Of a DNA stretch of 64,000 bases, positions 1-12,723 are shown one piece after another. Within the stretch, counting starts at the first letter, position 1, and every line of letters starts with the position of its first letter. This DNA is from Azospirillum sp. TSH64 (GTDB taxonomy: Bacteria; Pseudomonadota; Alphaproteobacteria; Azospirillales; Azospirillaceae). The translations under genes were made by a program, and so were the position numbers. The notes beneath the pieces are model-generated. The model worked only from the letters and a program-made list of their open reading frames with translations. It ran no database searches and had not been told where the DNA came from. The stretch spans positions 3,874,768-3,938,767 of the forward strand of contig NZ_LGQW01000015.1 of the NCBI RefSeq assembly GCF_003116035.1. Reading direction: 5' to 3'.

Positions 1-569
1 CCGACAACGGCCCCGAGGTCATCGCCTATCCGGAGCGTCTGAAGCAGTCCTGGGTCTGGCCGGAGCTGTACGCCGTCCGCAACATCCGCCCGGGCTTCCA
101 GAAGGGCCTGTGGGCCGGTCTGGCGAATGCCGCCTACGAGACGGGGCTGAAGGGCAAGTCGCCCTGGACGCTGAAGCACCACGCCGACCACACCACCCTG
201 GTGAAGGCCAGCGAGGCGCCGAAGATCGCCTACCCCAAGCCGGACGGCAAGGTCAGCTTCGACCGGCTGTCCTCGGTCTACCTCTCCAACACCAACCATG
301 AGGAAGACCAGCCGCCGCACCTGACGTTGAAGGACAAGTCGGTCCCGATCAGCGTCAATCTGGCGCTCTACGATGCGCCGGAGCAGCGCTACTGCCCGGC
401 CGGCGTGTACGAGATCGTCCGCAACGACGACGGTAGCGATCCGCGTCTCCAGATCAACGCGCAGAACTGCGTCCACTGCAAGACCTGCGACATCAAGGAC
501 CCCACCCAGAACATCAACTGGGTCGTGCCGGAAGGCGGCGGGGGGCCGAACTATCCGGGCGGCATGTAA
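1..569 (+). CDS. Electron transfer flavoprotein-ubiquinone oxidoreductase, C-terminal part (5' end outside window)
   Basis: Only about the last 188 residues are present, read from base 3. ETF-QO is an inner-membrane FAD/4Fe-4S protein that passes electrons from electron transfer flavoprotein (fatty-acid and amino-acid oxidation) to ubiquinone. The visible part carries the family's C-terminal iron-sulfur region: a CPAGVYEI segment followed by NCVHCKTCDIKDPTQNI, which supplies the four cysteines of the 4Fe-4S cluster, and the characteristic end WVVPEGGGGPNYPGGM. The stop is TAA at 567-569. A perfect GC-rich hairpin lies downstream. The FAD-binding half cannot be assessed here. Confidence 0.95.
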   Translation, partial: DNGPEVIAYPERLKQSWVWPELYAVRNIRPGFQKGLWAGLANAAYETGLKGKSPWTLKHHADHTTLVKASEAPKIAYPKPDGKVSFDRLSSVYLSNTNHEEDQPPHLTLKDKSVPISVNLALYDAPEQRYCPAGVYEIVRNDDGSDPRLQINAQNCVHCKTCDIKDPTQNINWVVPEGGGGPNYPGGM

Positions 570-654
570 GAGGCTTTCGCCCTCCTCCCTCCCACGGCTT
601 CGCCGCAGGTCGGAGGGGGCAGGTGCATGCGCCGAAGCCACATGCAGATGGATG

Positions 655-680
655 ACCGGCACCACCCCGCGGGTGCCGGT
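655..680 (+). terminator. Hairpin after the ETF-QO gene, possible terminator
   Basis: Arms ACCGGCACC (655-663) and GGTGCCGGT (672-680) pair perfectly over 9 bp with an 8-base loop. No U-run follows, so intrinsic termination is uncertain. It sits between the ETF-QO stop and the promoter of the next gene, and its right arm touches the -35 box. Confidence 0.4.
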
Positions 681-708
681 TGCGCCGCGCGCCACTCCTA
701 TCTATAAG
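680..708 (+). promoter_or_regulatory. Sigma-70-type promoter of the zinc-ribbon gene
   Basis: TTGCGC (680-685), a 17-base spacer and TATAAG (703-708) fit a housekeeping -35/-10 pair. Transcription would begin near 715, about 23 bases before the ATG at 738. This is judged by eye against the consensus, without experimental support. Confidence 0.5.
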
Positions 709-737
709 GCAAGTGGTAACCTCTCTGCGACGGCGCG

Positions 738-1541
738 ATGATCGTTTCCTGTCCGACCTGTTCGACGCGCTACACCCTGTCCGACGAATCGATCGGGCAG
801 GATGGCCGGAAGGTTCGTTGTGCCCGCTGCGGCCACACTTGGTGGCAGATGCCCGACCGGGCGGAGCTTGAGCCGGTCATTCCCGATGCCCTGACAGAAC
901 TCCGGCCCGCAAAGCCTGCAAAAGCGGCCAATGCCGCTGGAAAAGCCAAGATCAAGTCACCCAAGGCCCCGCGTGCCAAGCCGTCCCGCAGCACCGTGGT
1001 TGGTTTCGCGGTGTTGGGACTGCTGGTCGCCGGTTCCGCCGCCGGCGCCTACTTCGCCCGCGATGCCATCGTCCGCAGCTGGCCGCCCGCAGCATTGCTC
1101 TATGACGCCATCGGCATGCCGGCCGAACAGCCGGGTTTCGGGCTGGAACTGCGCAACATCCGCTCGGAACAGAAGCTCGAAGGCGGGAAGACCGTCCTGC
1201 TTTTGGAGGGGGAGGTCGCCAACACGACCGACACCGAGCGCGCGCTGCCGCCGCTGCGCGTCAACACCTTCGGTCCGGAGCACAAGCTGCTGCAAAGCTG
1301 GGCCATCGAGCAGTCGGCCGAAACGCTCGGCCCCGGCGCCGCGGCTGGATTTCGCCACACCCAGCCCGATCCCGGCCCGGTGACCGAAGTGACGATCACC
1401 TTCGGCGGTCCGCCTCCCGGTCTGGAGCCGCCCGCTGCCGAGAAACCTGCCGAGAAAGCCCCGGAAAAACCGGCTGTTGCGAAGCCGGCTCCCGAAAAGC
1501 ACGCCCCCGAAAAGCATGCGGCCCCGGCCAAGGGCCACTGA
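738..1541 (+). CDS. Zinc-ribbon (MJ0042-type) membrane protein with DUF3426-like C-terminal region
   Basis: A 267-residue protein. Residues 1-38 form a zinc ribbon: CPTC at 5-8 and CARC at 28-31 are the four metal ligands, followed by GHTWW. A basic, Ala/Pro-rich linker leads to one membrane segment at about 86-107. The remaining region (about 115-225) resembles the extracytoplasmic domain usually called DUF3426. The tail (about 225-267) is a low-complexity run of Pro, Ala, Lys and Glu ending in several PEKHA units. The architecture is common in proteobacteria, and the function is not established. The ATG at 738 is chosen because the zinc ribbon begins five residues later and a good promoter lies just upstream. 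Confidence 0.85.
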   Translation: MIVSCPTCSTRYTLSDESIGQDGRKVRCARCGHTWWQMPDRAELEPVIPDALTELRPAKPAKAANAAGKAKIKSPKAPRAKPSRSTVVGFAVLGLLVAGSAAGAYFARDAIVRSWPPAALLYDAIGMPAEQPGFGLELRNIRSEQKLEGGKTVLLLEGEVANTTDTERALPPLRVNTFGPEHKLLQSWAIEQSAETLGPGAAAGFRHTQPDPGPVTEVTITFGGPPPGLEPPAAEKPAEKAPEKPAVAKPAPEKHAPEKHAAPAKGH

Positions 1542-1562
1542 ACCGGATCGGGGCGGCACTCT

Positions 1563-3092
<1,530 letters not shown>

Positions 3093-3129
3093 GGGCTTGC
3101 CGGTGGCAATGGGGACGACCGGCACTCAC

Positions 3130-3166
3130 TGTACACATATCGTTACGCCGTATCAAAATCTTTACA
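3130..3166. promoter_or_regulatory. Two TyrR-box-like sites near the regulator's start
   Basis: TGTACACATATCGTTACG at 3130-3147 matches the TyrR box (TGTAAA-N6-TTTACA) in 5 of 6 and 4 of 6 half-site positions. A second site at 3149-3166 ends in a perfect TTTACA, with a weaker left half (3 of 6). They lie next to the 5' end of the activator gene, as expected for autoregulation. Assignment is by similarity to the E. coli/Pseudomonas consensus. Confidence 0.45.
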
Positions 3167-3217
3167 CCGCTTCAAACCGTTGATCTTCAACATCTCAGAC
3201 CGGATAGACCGCCTCCC

Positions 3218-3235
3218 TGTAAACATATCCATACA
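3218..3235. promoter_or_regulatory. TyrR-box-like upstream activator site for dadA
   Basis: TGTAAACATATCCATACA has a perfect left half TGTAAA and 4 of 6 matches on the right. Its central six bases (CATATC) are identical to those of the site at 3130-3147. It lies about 70 bases upstream of the -24/-12 promoter, a normal distance for a sigma-54 activator. Confidence 0.5.
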
Positions 3236-3288
3236 CCCCATCACCCGCTGGTCCGGCTGCATTGCAGCAAATCCGCCATTTCCAGGAT

Positions 3289-3304
3289 TGGCATGGTGTT
3301 TGCG
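3289..3304 (+). promoter_or_regulatory. Sigma-54 (-24/-12) promoter of dadA
   Basis: TGGCATGGTGTTTGCG matches the TGGCAC-N5-TTGC consensus. The invariant GG (3290-3291) and GC (3302-3303) are 12 bases apart, as required. The predicted start is near 3315, about 38 bases before the dadA ATG. The neighbouring activator carries a sigma-54 contact motif, which agrees. Confidence 0.65.
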
Positions 3305-3352
3305 ATCCATTCATCCAAGCGAAGTCATCCATCCCTAGGGGGAGCCAGTCTC

Positions 3353-4654
3353 ATGCGCGTGATCGTTCTGGGCAGCGGCGTCATCGGTGTCACCACCGCC
3401 TATTATCTGGCGCGCGCCGGGCATGAGGTGACCGTGATCGACCGTCAGGCCGGTCCGGCGCTGGAGACCAGCTACGCCAACGCGGGCGAGGTGTCGCCGG
3501 GCTATTCCGCTCCCTGGGCGTCGCCGGGGTTGATGCTGAAGGCCGCCAAGTGGATGATGATGAAGCACTCGCCGCTGGTGATCCGGCCGAAGCTGGATCC
3601 GGCGATGTGGTCCTGGTGCCTGAAGCTGCTGGCCAACGCCAACGAGGCGAGCTACCAGCTGAACAAGAGCCGCATGGTCCGCGTCGCCGAATACAGCCGC
3701 GACTGCCTGAAGGCGCTCCGCGCCGAGACCGGCATCACTTATGACGAGCGCACACAGGGCACGCTGCAGGTCTTCCGCACCCAGAAGCAGATGGACGCCG
3801 CCGGCTACGACATGGCGGTGCTGGAGCGCTACGGCGTTCCCTACAGCCTGTTCGACCGCGACGGCCTGACCTCGGTCGAGCCGGCTCTGGCCCATGTGAA
3901 GGACAAGCTGGTCGGCGCGCTGCACCTGCCGGGCGACGAGACCGGCGATTGCTTCCAGTTCACCAACAAGCTGGCCGCCTATGCCGCCAAGCGCGGGGTG
4001 GAGTTCCGCTACGGCGTCTCCATCCGCGGGTTGGAGAGCGACGGCCGCAAGATCACCGGGGTGCTGACCGACCAGGGCACTCTGACCGCCGACAGCTACA
4101 TCGTCGCCATGGGCAGCTATTCGCCCAAGCTGGTGAAGCCGCTGGGCATCGACCTGCCGGTCTATCCGGTGAAGGGCTATTCGCTGACCCTGCCGATCAC
4201 CGACGCCGCCCATGCCCCGGAATCGACGGTGATGGACGAGACGCACAAGATCGCCGTTACCCGGCTGGGCGACCGCATCCGCGTCGGTGGCACGGCGGAA
4301 CTGTCGGGCTTCGACCTCAGCCTGCGCGCGAGCCGCCGCGGTCCGCTGGACCATGTGGTCAGCGACCTGTTCCCGAAGGGCGGCGACCTGTCGAAGGCGG
4401 AGTTCTGGACCGGCCTGCGCCCGAACACCCCGGACGGCACGCCGATCCTGGGGACGACCAATGTCCGCAACCTCTACCTCAACACCGGTCACGGCACGCT
4501 GGGCTGGACGATGTCCGCCGGTTCCGCCCGCGTGCTGGCCGACGTGGTCAGTGGCCGCCAGACCGAGATCGACATGGAAGGCCTCGGCGTCGACCGCTAT
4601 GGCCGCAAGCCGTCGGTGGCGGTGTCGCGCCCGGCGGCGGTGCGTCCGGCCTGA
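3353..4654 (+). CDS. dadA: D-amino acid dehydrogenase small subunit
   Basis: At 433 residues this is the usual DadA length (about 432). The protein is a membrane-associated FAD enzyme that oxidises D-alanine and other D-amino acids to 2-oxo acids and passes electrons to the respiratory chain; with alanine racemase it also supports L-alanine catabolism. The N-terminus MRVIVLGSGVIGVTTAYYLA is the Rossmann dinucleotide fold (GxGxxG). The C-terminal stretch with WTGLRPNTPDGTPILG and NTGHGTLGWTMS is typical of the DAO superfamily. ATG 3353 is chosen over an upstream in-frame start because AGGGGGAG ends about 9 bases before it and the fold begins at once. It is transcribed away from the TyrR-like gene, from the -24/-12 site at 3289. 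Its last 58 bases overlap a small opposite-strand gene. Confidence 0.95.
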   Translation: MRVIVLGSGVIGVTTAYYLARAGHEVTVIDRQAGPALETSYANAGEVSPGYSAPWASPGLMLKAAKWMMMKHSPLVIRPKLDPAMWSWCLKLLANANEASYQLNKSRMVRVAEYSRDCLKALRAETGITYDERTQGTLQVFRTQKQMDAAGYDMAVLERYGVPYSLFDRDGLTSVEPALAHVKDKLVGALHLPGDETGDCFQFTNKLAAYAAKRGVEFRYGVSIRGLESDGRKITGVLTDQGTLTADSYIVAMGSYSPKLVKPLGIDLPVYPVKGYSLTLPITDAAHAPESTVMDETHKIAVTRLGDRIRVGGTAELSGFDLSLRASRRGPLDHVVSDLFPKGGDLSKAEFWTGLRPNTPDGTPILGTTNVRNLYLNTGHGTLGWTMSAGSARVLADVVSGRQTEIDMEGLGVDRYGRKPSVAVSRPAAVRPA

Positions 4655-4884
4655 CCTGGGCTGGCCTGACCCTGGCCTGCCTGATTTGAATATGTGACCC
4701 GCGCCGCACGGCGGACGCGGGTCATCGCCAGCTCGAGAAGGGCGGCGTCGGTGATCTCGGCCCCATCCAGCCGATGTCGCCCACGCCGCCCTTCGCATTT
4801 CTCCACCCGGTGGCCGAGGCGCCTGAGATGCAGGATCGCCTCGTAGAGGCGGGTTGGCGGTTCCGCTGTGGGACGGGCCGTCAC
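4597..4884 (-). CDS. Small protein translationally coupled to lutC
   Basis: A 95-residue frame that starts with GTG at 4884, overlapping the lutC stop as GTGA, the classic arrangement for coupled translation. Residues about 12-55 look like a folded helical/basic domain (LYEAILHLRRLGHRVEK, then GRHRLDG and ITDAALLELA), and codon usage there is GC-rich at third positions like its neighbours. After about residue 65 the sequence becomes a Gly/Gln/Ala-rich low-complexity tail, and the last 58 bases run antisense to the end of dadA. I do not recognise the family. The region resembles a small winged or ribbon-helix DNA-binding module, but that is a guess. It could be a spurious extension of the lutC transcript, although the start/stop overlap argues for a gene. 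Confidence 0.5.
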   Translation of the reverse strand: MTARPTAEPPTRLYEAILHLRRLGHRVEKCEGRRGRHRLDGAEITDAALLELAMTRVRRAARVTYSNQAGQGQASPGQAGRTAAGRDTATDGLRP

Positions 4885-5543
4885 GGATGGACCACCAGGA
4901 CGACCAGCCTCTTCGGCCCGTGGACGCCATAGGCCAGGGTCTGCTCGATGTCGGCGGTCTTGCTGGGACCGGACACCAGCAGCACGTTGGTCGGCATCGC
5001 CTGCGCCCATCCCTGCTCGCGCATGGCTTGCAGGAAGGTGTCGTAGAGGGCATCCGCACGCAGCAGCGCGATGTGGATGTGCGGCACCAGCGACAGGGTG
5101 CGCGGTTCCTCGACCGTCGGCCACAGGATCAGGCTGCCCGTCTCGGCGATGGCGCCGCGGGTGGTGGTCAGGCCGGCTTCGATTGTGTCGAACAACTGGG
5201 GTTTGAGGTCATCCAGCGGGCGGTCGTAGGGGATCAGGGCGGTGGAACCCGTGCCCCACCCCTCGACCAGCCGCGTCCCCGCCTCCGTCGCCGGCGCATA
5301 GACCAGCGACCCCACCCCTTCGCGCGCCAGGAACTCGCGCAGCACCGCCGGCCAATCGGCCTCGGTCGCGTCGAGAAACTCGGTATGCACCGCCTCCATC
5401 AGGCGGCGGATGCGGGGCAGCCGCTCCTCCTCCGCCCAGCGCTTCGCCTCGATCGGCGCGAAGTCCGATACGGGCGGGGTCAGCGGGTGGGAGTCGCGCG
5501 TCCTGCGCAGCTTCGTCAGGATCGAATTGCGGGCGTCAGACAT
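4881..5543 (-). CDS. lutC: Lactate utilization protein C
   Basis: A 220-residue LutC/YkgG-type protein (DUF162 fold), the non-iron-sulfur third subunit of the LutABC complex that oxidises L-lactate to pyruvate in the cytoplasm. It has the family's central PYDRPLDDLKP and GAIAETGSLIL region and the late stretch LVPHIHIALL followed by LVSGPSKTADIEQTLAYGVHGPK. The start MSDARNSIL at 5543 overlaps the lutB end by 8 bases; an upstream in-frame ATG would add 23 residues lying wholly inside lutB and is less likely. It is third in lutABC order and is followed by the GTGA-coupled small gene. Confidence 0.93.
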   Translation of the reverse strand: MSDARNSILTKLRRTRDSHPLTPPVSDFAPIEAKRWAEEERLPRIRRLMEAVHTEFLDATEADWPAVLREFLAREGVGSLVYAPATEAGTRLVEGWGTGSTALIPYDRPLDDLKPQLFDTIEAGLTTTRGAIAETGSLILWPTVEEPRTLSLVPHIHIALLRADALYDTFLQAMREQGWAQAMPTNVLLVSGPSKTADIEQTLAYGVHGPKRLVVLVVHP

Positions 5544-6960
5544 CGGGAACCCCCTTGGCGCGGGTAAGGTCGTGCAGGGTGCGACCGGCAAAGCGCGGCT
5601 TTGTGCGGACATTCGTCCACTCCCTCAGCATGGGCAGCGACGACGGCGCCGCATTGCCGAGCTTGCTCATCGCCAGCGTGGCGACGCGGTAGGCGGTGGG
5701 GGAGGCGTTCATCGCCGCCCAGCCGCTCCACACCATCGCTTCCGTCCGGCTGGCCTTGGCGCCGCCGTCCTTCACCGCACCGCTGGGCTTCACCGCCTCG
5801 ACCCGCAGCCGTCCCATGATCTCGACGATGGGAATCTTCACCGGGCAGATCTCGACACAGGCGTTGCACATGGTGCAGGCGTGGGGCATGGCGCCGCGCT
5901 TCTCCAGCCCCTCGATCTGCGGCACCAGGATCTTGCCGATGGGGCCGGGATAGGGGGCCTCATAGGCGTGGCCGCCGACCTTGGTGTAGACCGGGCAATG
6001 GTTCATACAGGCGCCGCAGCGGATGCAGCGCAGCGTGTCGCGCAGTTCCGGGTCGGCGTAGATGCTGGAGCGGCCATTGTCGAGGATGACCAGATGCACC
6101 TCGCGCGGGCCGTCCTTCTCGCCTGGCCGGCGCGGACCGGAGATCATGTTGACGTAGGTGGTGATCGGCTGGCCGGTGGCGGAGCGCGGAAGCAGGCTGA
6201 TGACCGGCGGTACGTCCTCCAGCTTTTCCACCACCTTCTCCAGCCCCATGAAGGCGATGTGGACCGGCGGCACCGTGGTGCACATGCGGCCGTTGCCTTC
6301 ATTCTCGATCAGGCAGAGGGTGCCGGTTTCCGCCACCGCGGCGTTGACGCCGGACATGCCGACATCGGCGGCCTGGAACTTGGCGCGCAGAACCCGGCGG
6401 GCAAGGTCGGTCAGGTAGGCTGCGTCCTCGCGGCTCTCAGCGTCCTTGATCTTGCGCTTGAACAGATGGGCGATCTGCTTGGTGTTCAGGTGGATCGCCG
6501 GCATGATGATGTGCGACGGCATGGTGCCGTCAAGCTGCACGATGTATTCGCCGAGGTCGCTTTCCAGCACCTCGATACCGTCCTTTTCGAGAACGGCGTT
6601 CAGGTGCATCTCCTCCGTAACCATCGACTTGCCCTTGACCACCAGCTTGGCGTCGACCCGGTGCAGGATGTCGAGGGCGATGGCGTTGGCCTCCGCAGTC
6701 GTGGCCGCCCAATGGACGGTGATGCCGTTGCGGGTGCAGTTTTCCTCCAGCGTCTCCAGCAGTTCCGGCAGCTTCGACAGGGCGCGCAGCCGGACCGAGG
6801 CGGCCAGCGCCCGCACACCGGTCCATTCGCCGGCATCGGCGAACTGCGCGGCGCGCTTGCTCATCAAGCCATCCATCGCGCGGCGGAAATTGCCGCGCAG
6901 CTGCGGGTCGGCCAGCGCCGTGCGCGAGGCGGCGGCGAAATCCGGTGCGTTACCGTCCAT
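5536..6960 (-). CDS. lutB: Lactate utilization iron-sulfur protein B
   Basis: At 474 residues this matches LutB length. An N-terminal LUD (DUF162-like) domain (about 60-290) contains GTMPSHIIMPAIHLN and SGVNAAVAETGTLCL. Two 4Fe-4S binding motifs follow: CIRCGACMNHCPVY and CTMCNACVEICPVKIP. It forms the electron-carrying core of the LutABC L-lactate oxidation complex. The start at 6960 overlaps the lutA end by 11 bases and the end overlaps the lutC start by 8, so the three genes are translationally packed. The C-terminal part (about 395-474) has no further cluster motif. Confidence 0.95.
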   Translation of the reverse strand: MDGNAPDFAAASRTALADPQLRGNFRRAMDGLMSKRAAQFADAGEWTGVRALAASVRLRALSKLPELLETLEENCTRNGITVHWAATTAEANAIALDILHRVDAKLVVKGKSMVTEEMHLNAVLEKDGIEVLESDLGEYIVQLDGTMPSHIIMPAIHLNTKQIAHLFKRKIKDAESREDAAYLTDLARRVLRAKFQAADVGMSGVNAAVAETGTLCLIENEGNGRMCTTVPPVHIAFMGLEKVVEKLEDVPPVISLLPRSATGQPITTYVNMISGPRRPGEKDGPREVHLVILDNGRSSIYADPELRDTLRCIRCGACMNHCPVYTKVGGHAYEAPYPGPIGKILVPQIEGLEKRGAMPHACTMCNACVEICPVKIPIVEIMGRLRVEAVKPSGAVKDGGAKASRTEAMVWSGWAAMNASPTAYRVATLAMSKLGNAAPSSLPMLREWTNVRTKPRFAGRTLHDLTRAKGVPDV

Positions 6961-7699
6961 GGATGCGCTCCTTCAGGAACTGGGCGATGTGCTGGCCGCG
7001 TGCGGCCTTGGCGCCGGCCTCCAGCGCGCCGGTGATGTTCAGCAGGCAGCCGCAGTCACCCGACACCACCCGGGCGGCGCCGGTGCCCTCGATGTCCGCC
7101 ACCTTGTCGCCGACCATCGCGGCCGAGATCTCCGGATGGCGCACGGCGAAGGTGCCGCCGAAGCCGCAGCATTCCTTCTCCCGCTTCAGCTCGACCAGCT
7201 CGACATTGGCGAGCTGGCGCAGCAGCGTCTTCGGCTCCTCGACCACGCCCATCTCGCGCTGGGCATGGCAGGAGGCGTGCCAGGTGACGCGCACCGGCTC
7301 CCCCTTGTCTGCCAGCCGGACATCCAGCACATGGACCAGGAACTGGGTCAGTTCCCAGACGCGGGCCGCCACCTGCACCGCCTTGGCCTCGTCCGGCTCG
7401 CCGTGGAACAGGTCGGGCCAATGCTTCTTCATCATGCCGGCGCAGGAGCCCGACGGGACGACGATGGGATCGTCGCCGGGGAACAGGTCCAACTGGGCGC
7501 GGGCGACCTTCAGCGCGTCGGCGCGGTAGCCGGAATTGTAAGCGGGCTGGCCGCAGCAGCTCTGCCCCTGCGGGAAGACGACGGTCAGGCCCTGCGACTG
7601 CAACAGCTCGATCCCCGCCATCCCGGCATCGGGAAAGAACAGGTCGACGAGACAGGTGCCGAAGTAATAGACGCGGGCGGGCTTGGGGATCGCGGACAT
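6950..7699 (-). CDS. lutA: Lactate utilization protein A (CCG-domain Fe-S protein)
   Basis: A 249-residue LutA/YkgE-type protein with two cysteine-rich CCG domains, seen as GQSCCGQPAYNSGYR and EKECCGFGGTFAVRHPE. These bind iron-sulfur or quinone-linked cofactors in heterodisulfide-reductase-like subunits. It acts with LutB and LutC in L-lactate oxidation. The ATG at 7699 has GAGGAAGCG about 6 bases upstream. The preceding dehydrogenase gene ends 41 bases away, so the whole set is probably one transcript. Confidence 0.95.
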   Translation of the reverse strand: MSAIPKPARVYYFGTCLVDLFFPDAGMAGIELLQSQGLTVVFPQGQSCCGQPAYNSGYRADALKVARAQLDLFPGDDPIVVPSGSCAGMMKKHWPDLFHGEPDEAKAVQVAARVWELTQFLVHVLDVRLADKGEPVRVTWHASCHAQREMGVVEEPKTLLRQLANVELVELKREKECCGFGGTFAVRHPEISAAMVGDKVADIEGTGAARVVSGDCGCLLNITGALEAGAKAARGQHIAQFLKERIHGR

Positions 7700-7739
7700 C
7701 GGGCGCTTCCTCAGGAATAATCTTGTCGGCGGGCGTCGT

Positions 7740-10598
<2,859 letters not shown>

Positions 10599-10677
10599 TG
10601 GCGGCGGCTCCTGCTTGGGGGAGGAGGACGTGGAAGTGGAGGGATCGGCCGCTGAGCGGCCGATCACCACAGGCCGC

Positions 10678-12354
10678 TTAGCGGCCGATGACCATGGCGG
10701 TGAAGGGCCAGAGATAGGCCTGCGCCATCACCAGCAGGCCGACCAGCGCGGTCAGCGCCAGCGAGTGCCAGATGACGAAGCGCAGGATCTTGCCCTCATG
10801 TCCATGCCACTTGGTGGCGACGGCGGCGACGACGATGCTCTGGGCATCGATCATCTTGCCCATCACGCCGCCGGAGCTGTTGGCGGCGGCCATCAGCGTC
10901 GGCGGCAGGCCGAGCTGTTCCGACGACACCTTCTGCAGGCTGCCGAACAGAACGTTGGATGCCGTGTCCGACCCGGTCAGCGCCACGCCGAGCCAGCCCA
11001 GGAAGGTGCCGAAGAACGGGTAGAGGAAGCCGGAGTTGGCGAAGGCGAGGCCCAGCGTGGTGTCGAGGCCCGAGTAGCGGGTGGTGTAGCCGAGCGCCAG
11101 CATCGCCGAGATGGTCAGCAGCGAGTTGCGGATGGCGTAGAGGGTGCGGCCATAGGTCTTCACCATCTCGACCGGCGAATAGCCCATCAGGAAGCCGGAG
11201 ATGACGGCGGCGATGAAGATGCCGGTGCCGGTGGCCGACAGCCAGTTCAGCGTGAAGACGGCGGCCTCCGGATGGGCCTTGGCCACCACCGGGGGGACGC
11301 GCATCACCATGTTGTGCAGGCCGTCGATCGGGAACTTGAAGATCGACACGCCGTCGAGGAACGCCTTGACCTCCGGGATGCCCCACAGGAAGACCAGCAC
11401 GCTGAGGATCGCCCAGGGCATCCAGGCGCGGCGGACTTCGGCGGCGCTGTAGCCGTGGCTGCGGCGCGCCTCGCCCTGGACCACGGCGGCGCCGACACCC
11501 TGCGTGAGCGCGGACGCCCCGCCGGCGGTGTGCCAGATCGCCTTCGGGTGCCAGACCTTCAGGAACAGGGTGACCGAGACCAGAGAGACGATGGCGGCGG
11601 CGACGTCCACCAGCCAGGGGCCGTGGTAGTTCGACACCAGATATTGCGGCACGGCGAAGGACACGCCGGCGACCAGGATGGCGGGCCAGATCTGGATCAT
11701 GCCGCGCCAGCCGGCGAAGGCGACGATCAGCCAGAAGGGCACCAGGACCGAGAAGAAGGGCAGCTGCCGACCGATCATCGCCGACAGGTCCAGCAGCGGC
11801 AGGCCGGTGACCGCCGCCAGCGCCAGCACCGGCGTGCCGAGCGCGCCGTAGGCGACCGGGGCGGTGTTGGCGATCAGCGACAGGCCCGAGGCTGCCAGCG
11901 GGGTGAAGCCCAGACCGATCAGCATGGCGCCGGTCACGGCGACCGGGGTGCCGAAGCCGGCGGCACCCTCGAAGAAGGCGCCGAAGCAGAAGGCGATCAG
12001 CAGGAGCTGGAGCCGGCGGTCGTTGGTGATGCCGGTGATGCTTTCCTGCAGGATCTTGAACTGACCGCGCTGCTCGGTCAGGTGATAGAGGAAGATGATG
12101 TTGACGACGATCCAGCCGATCGGCAGCAGACCGTAAGCCGCACCCAGCAGCGCGGTCTTTCCCGCCATCGCCACCGGCATGCCGAACACGGCGACGGCCA
12201 CCGCCAGCGCGGTCGCCAAGCCAGCCAAGGCCGCGCGGTGCGCCTTCATGTGGAAGATGCCGAGGCCGCCCAGCATCACCAGGACCGGCAGCGACGCGAA
12301 CAGCGTCGACAGCCAGATGTTGTTCATCGGGTCGTAGACTTGCGACCAGCTCAT
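10678..12354 (-). CDS. lldP: L-lactate permease
   Basis: At 558 residues this is a LctP-family secondary transporter that imports lactate (and glycolate) with protons. About 12-14 hydrophobic segments span the chain. The N-terminus (MSWSQVYDPMNNIWLSTLFA), GAAGFGTPVAVTG, TGSDTASNVLFG and NSSGGVMGKMI are typical of the family. ATG 12354 has AGAAGGAG about 8 bases upstream; the frame stays open for another 431 codons upstream but that part is antisense to the regulator and not coding. It is the first gene of the lactate operon, and lldR diverges from it across a 480-base gap. Confidence 0.95.
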   Translation of the reverse strand: MSWSQVYDPMNNIWLSTLFASLPVLVMLGGLGIFHMKAHRAALAGLATALAVAVAVFGMPVAMAGKTALLGAAYGLLPIGWIVVNIIFLYHLTEQRGQFKILQESITGITNDRRLQLLLIAFCFGAFFEGAAGFGTPVAVTGAMLIGLGFTPLAASGLSLIANTAPVAYGALGTPVLALAAVTGLPLLDLSAMIGRQLPFFSVLVPFWLIVAFAGWRGMIQIWPAILVAGVSFAVPQYLVSNYHGPWLVDVAAAIVSLVSVTLFLKVWHPKAIWHTAGGASALTQGVGAAVVQGEARRSHGYSAAEVRRAWMPWAILSVLVFLWGIPEVKAFLDGVSIFKFPIDGLHNMVMRVPPVVAKAHPEAAVFTLNWLSATGTGIFIAAVISGFLMGYSPVEMVKTYGRTLYAIRNSLLTISAMLALGYTTRYSGLDTTLGLAFANSGFLYPFFGTFLGWLGVALTGSDTASNVLFGSLQKVSSEQLGLPPTLMAAANSSGGVMGKMIDAQSIVVAAVATKWHGHEGKILRFVIWHSLALTALVGLLVMAQAYLWPFTAMVIGR

Positions 12355-12653
12355 CGTCAGGGGTCTCCTTCTCGGGGAGTGATGTCGGTCCGAACGGTGT
12401 CCCGAGAGAGGGTTGGCCTTGTTTTGGCCGCACTCGACCCTGCCCGCGCCTGGAGGACGGCGCGGGAGGAAGGCCAGATGTTCGGCAAAGCTGAGGCGTT
12501 CACCGCCGCCGGGGTCTTGCGGCCCCGATGCTCGCGGTGCGGATGCGCCCTTGCGGGTGCTGGTCCGTCCTGTCCCGGTACGTTGTGGATGCACTTTCCG
12601 CCCCGGCCGGTTTGGGGAAAACCCCTTGCCATTCCGGCGGCGATGGACATCTC

Positions 12654-12679
12654 TTATCCATACGGTGCGTGTTGGATAA
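12654..12679. promoter_or_regulatory. Inverted repeat, probable regulator operator
   Basis: TTATCCA (12654-12660) and TGGATAA (12673-12679) form a perfect 7-bp inverted repeat with a 12-base spacer in the only AT-rich part of the intergenic region. This suits a dimeric FadR-subfamily repressor such as the adjacent LldR-like protein. The half-site is not the textbook LldR/PdhR TTGGT...ACCAA, so the assignment rests on position and symmetry. Confidence 0.45.
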
Positions 12680-12723
12680 AATATTTTACCAGACTGTGCA
12701 ATGGCTGAATCGTTTGTCAGCCG

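Noticed and set aside
4695..4724. Hairpin TGACCCGC / GCGGGTCA as a terminator between dadA and lutC
   Set aside because: It has no T-run in either direction and lies inside the small gene after lutC, so a terminator call is not safe.
12357..12650. A 97-codon frame in the lldP-lldR intergenic region
   Set aside because: Proline/arginine-rich without domain, no ribosome-binding site, and it sits in the expected control region.
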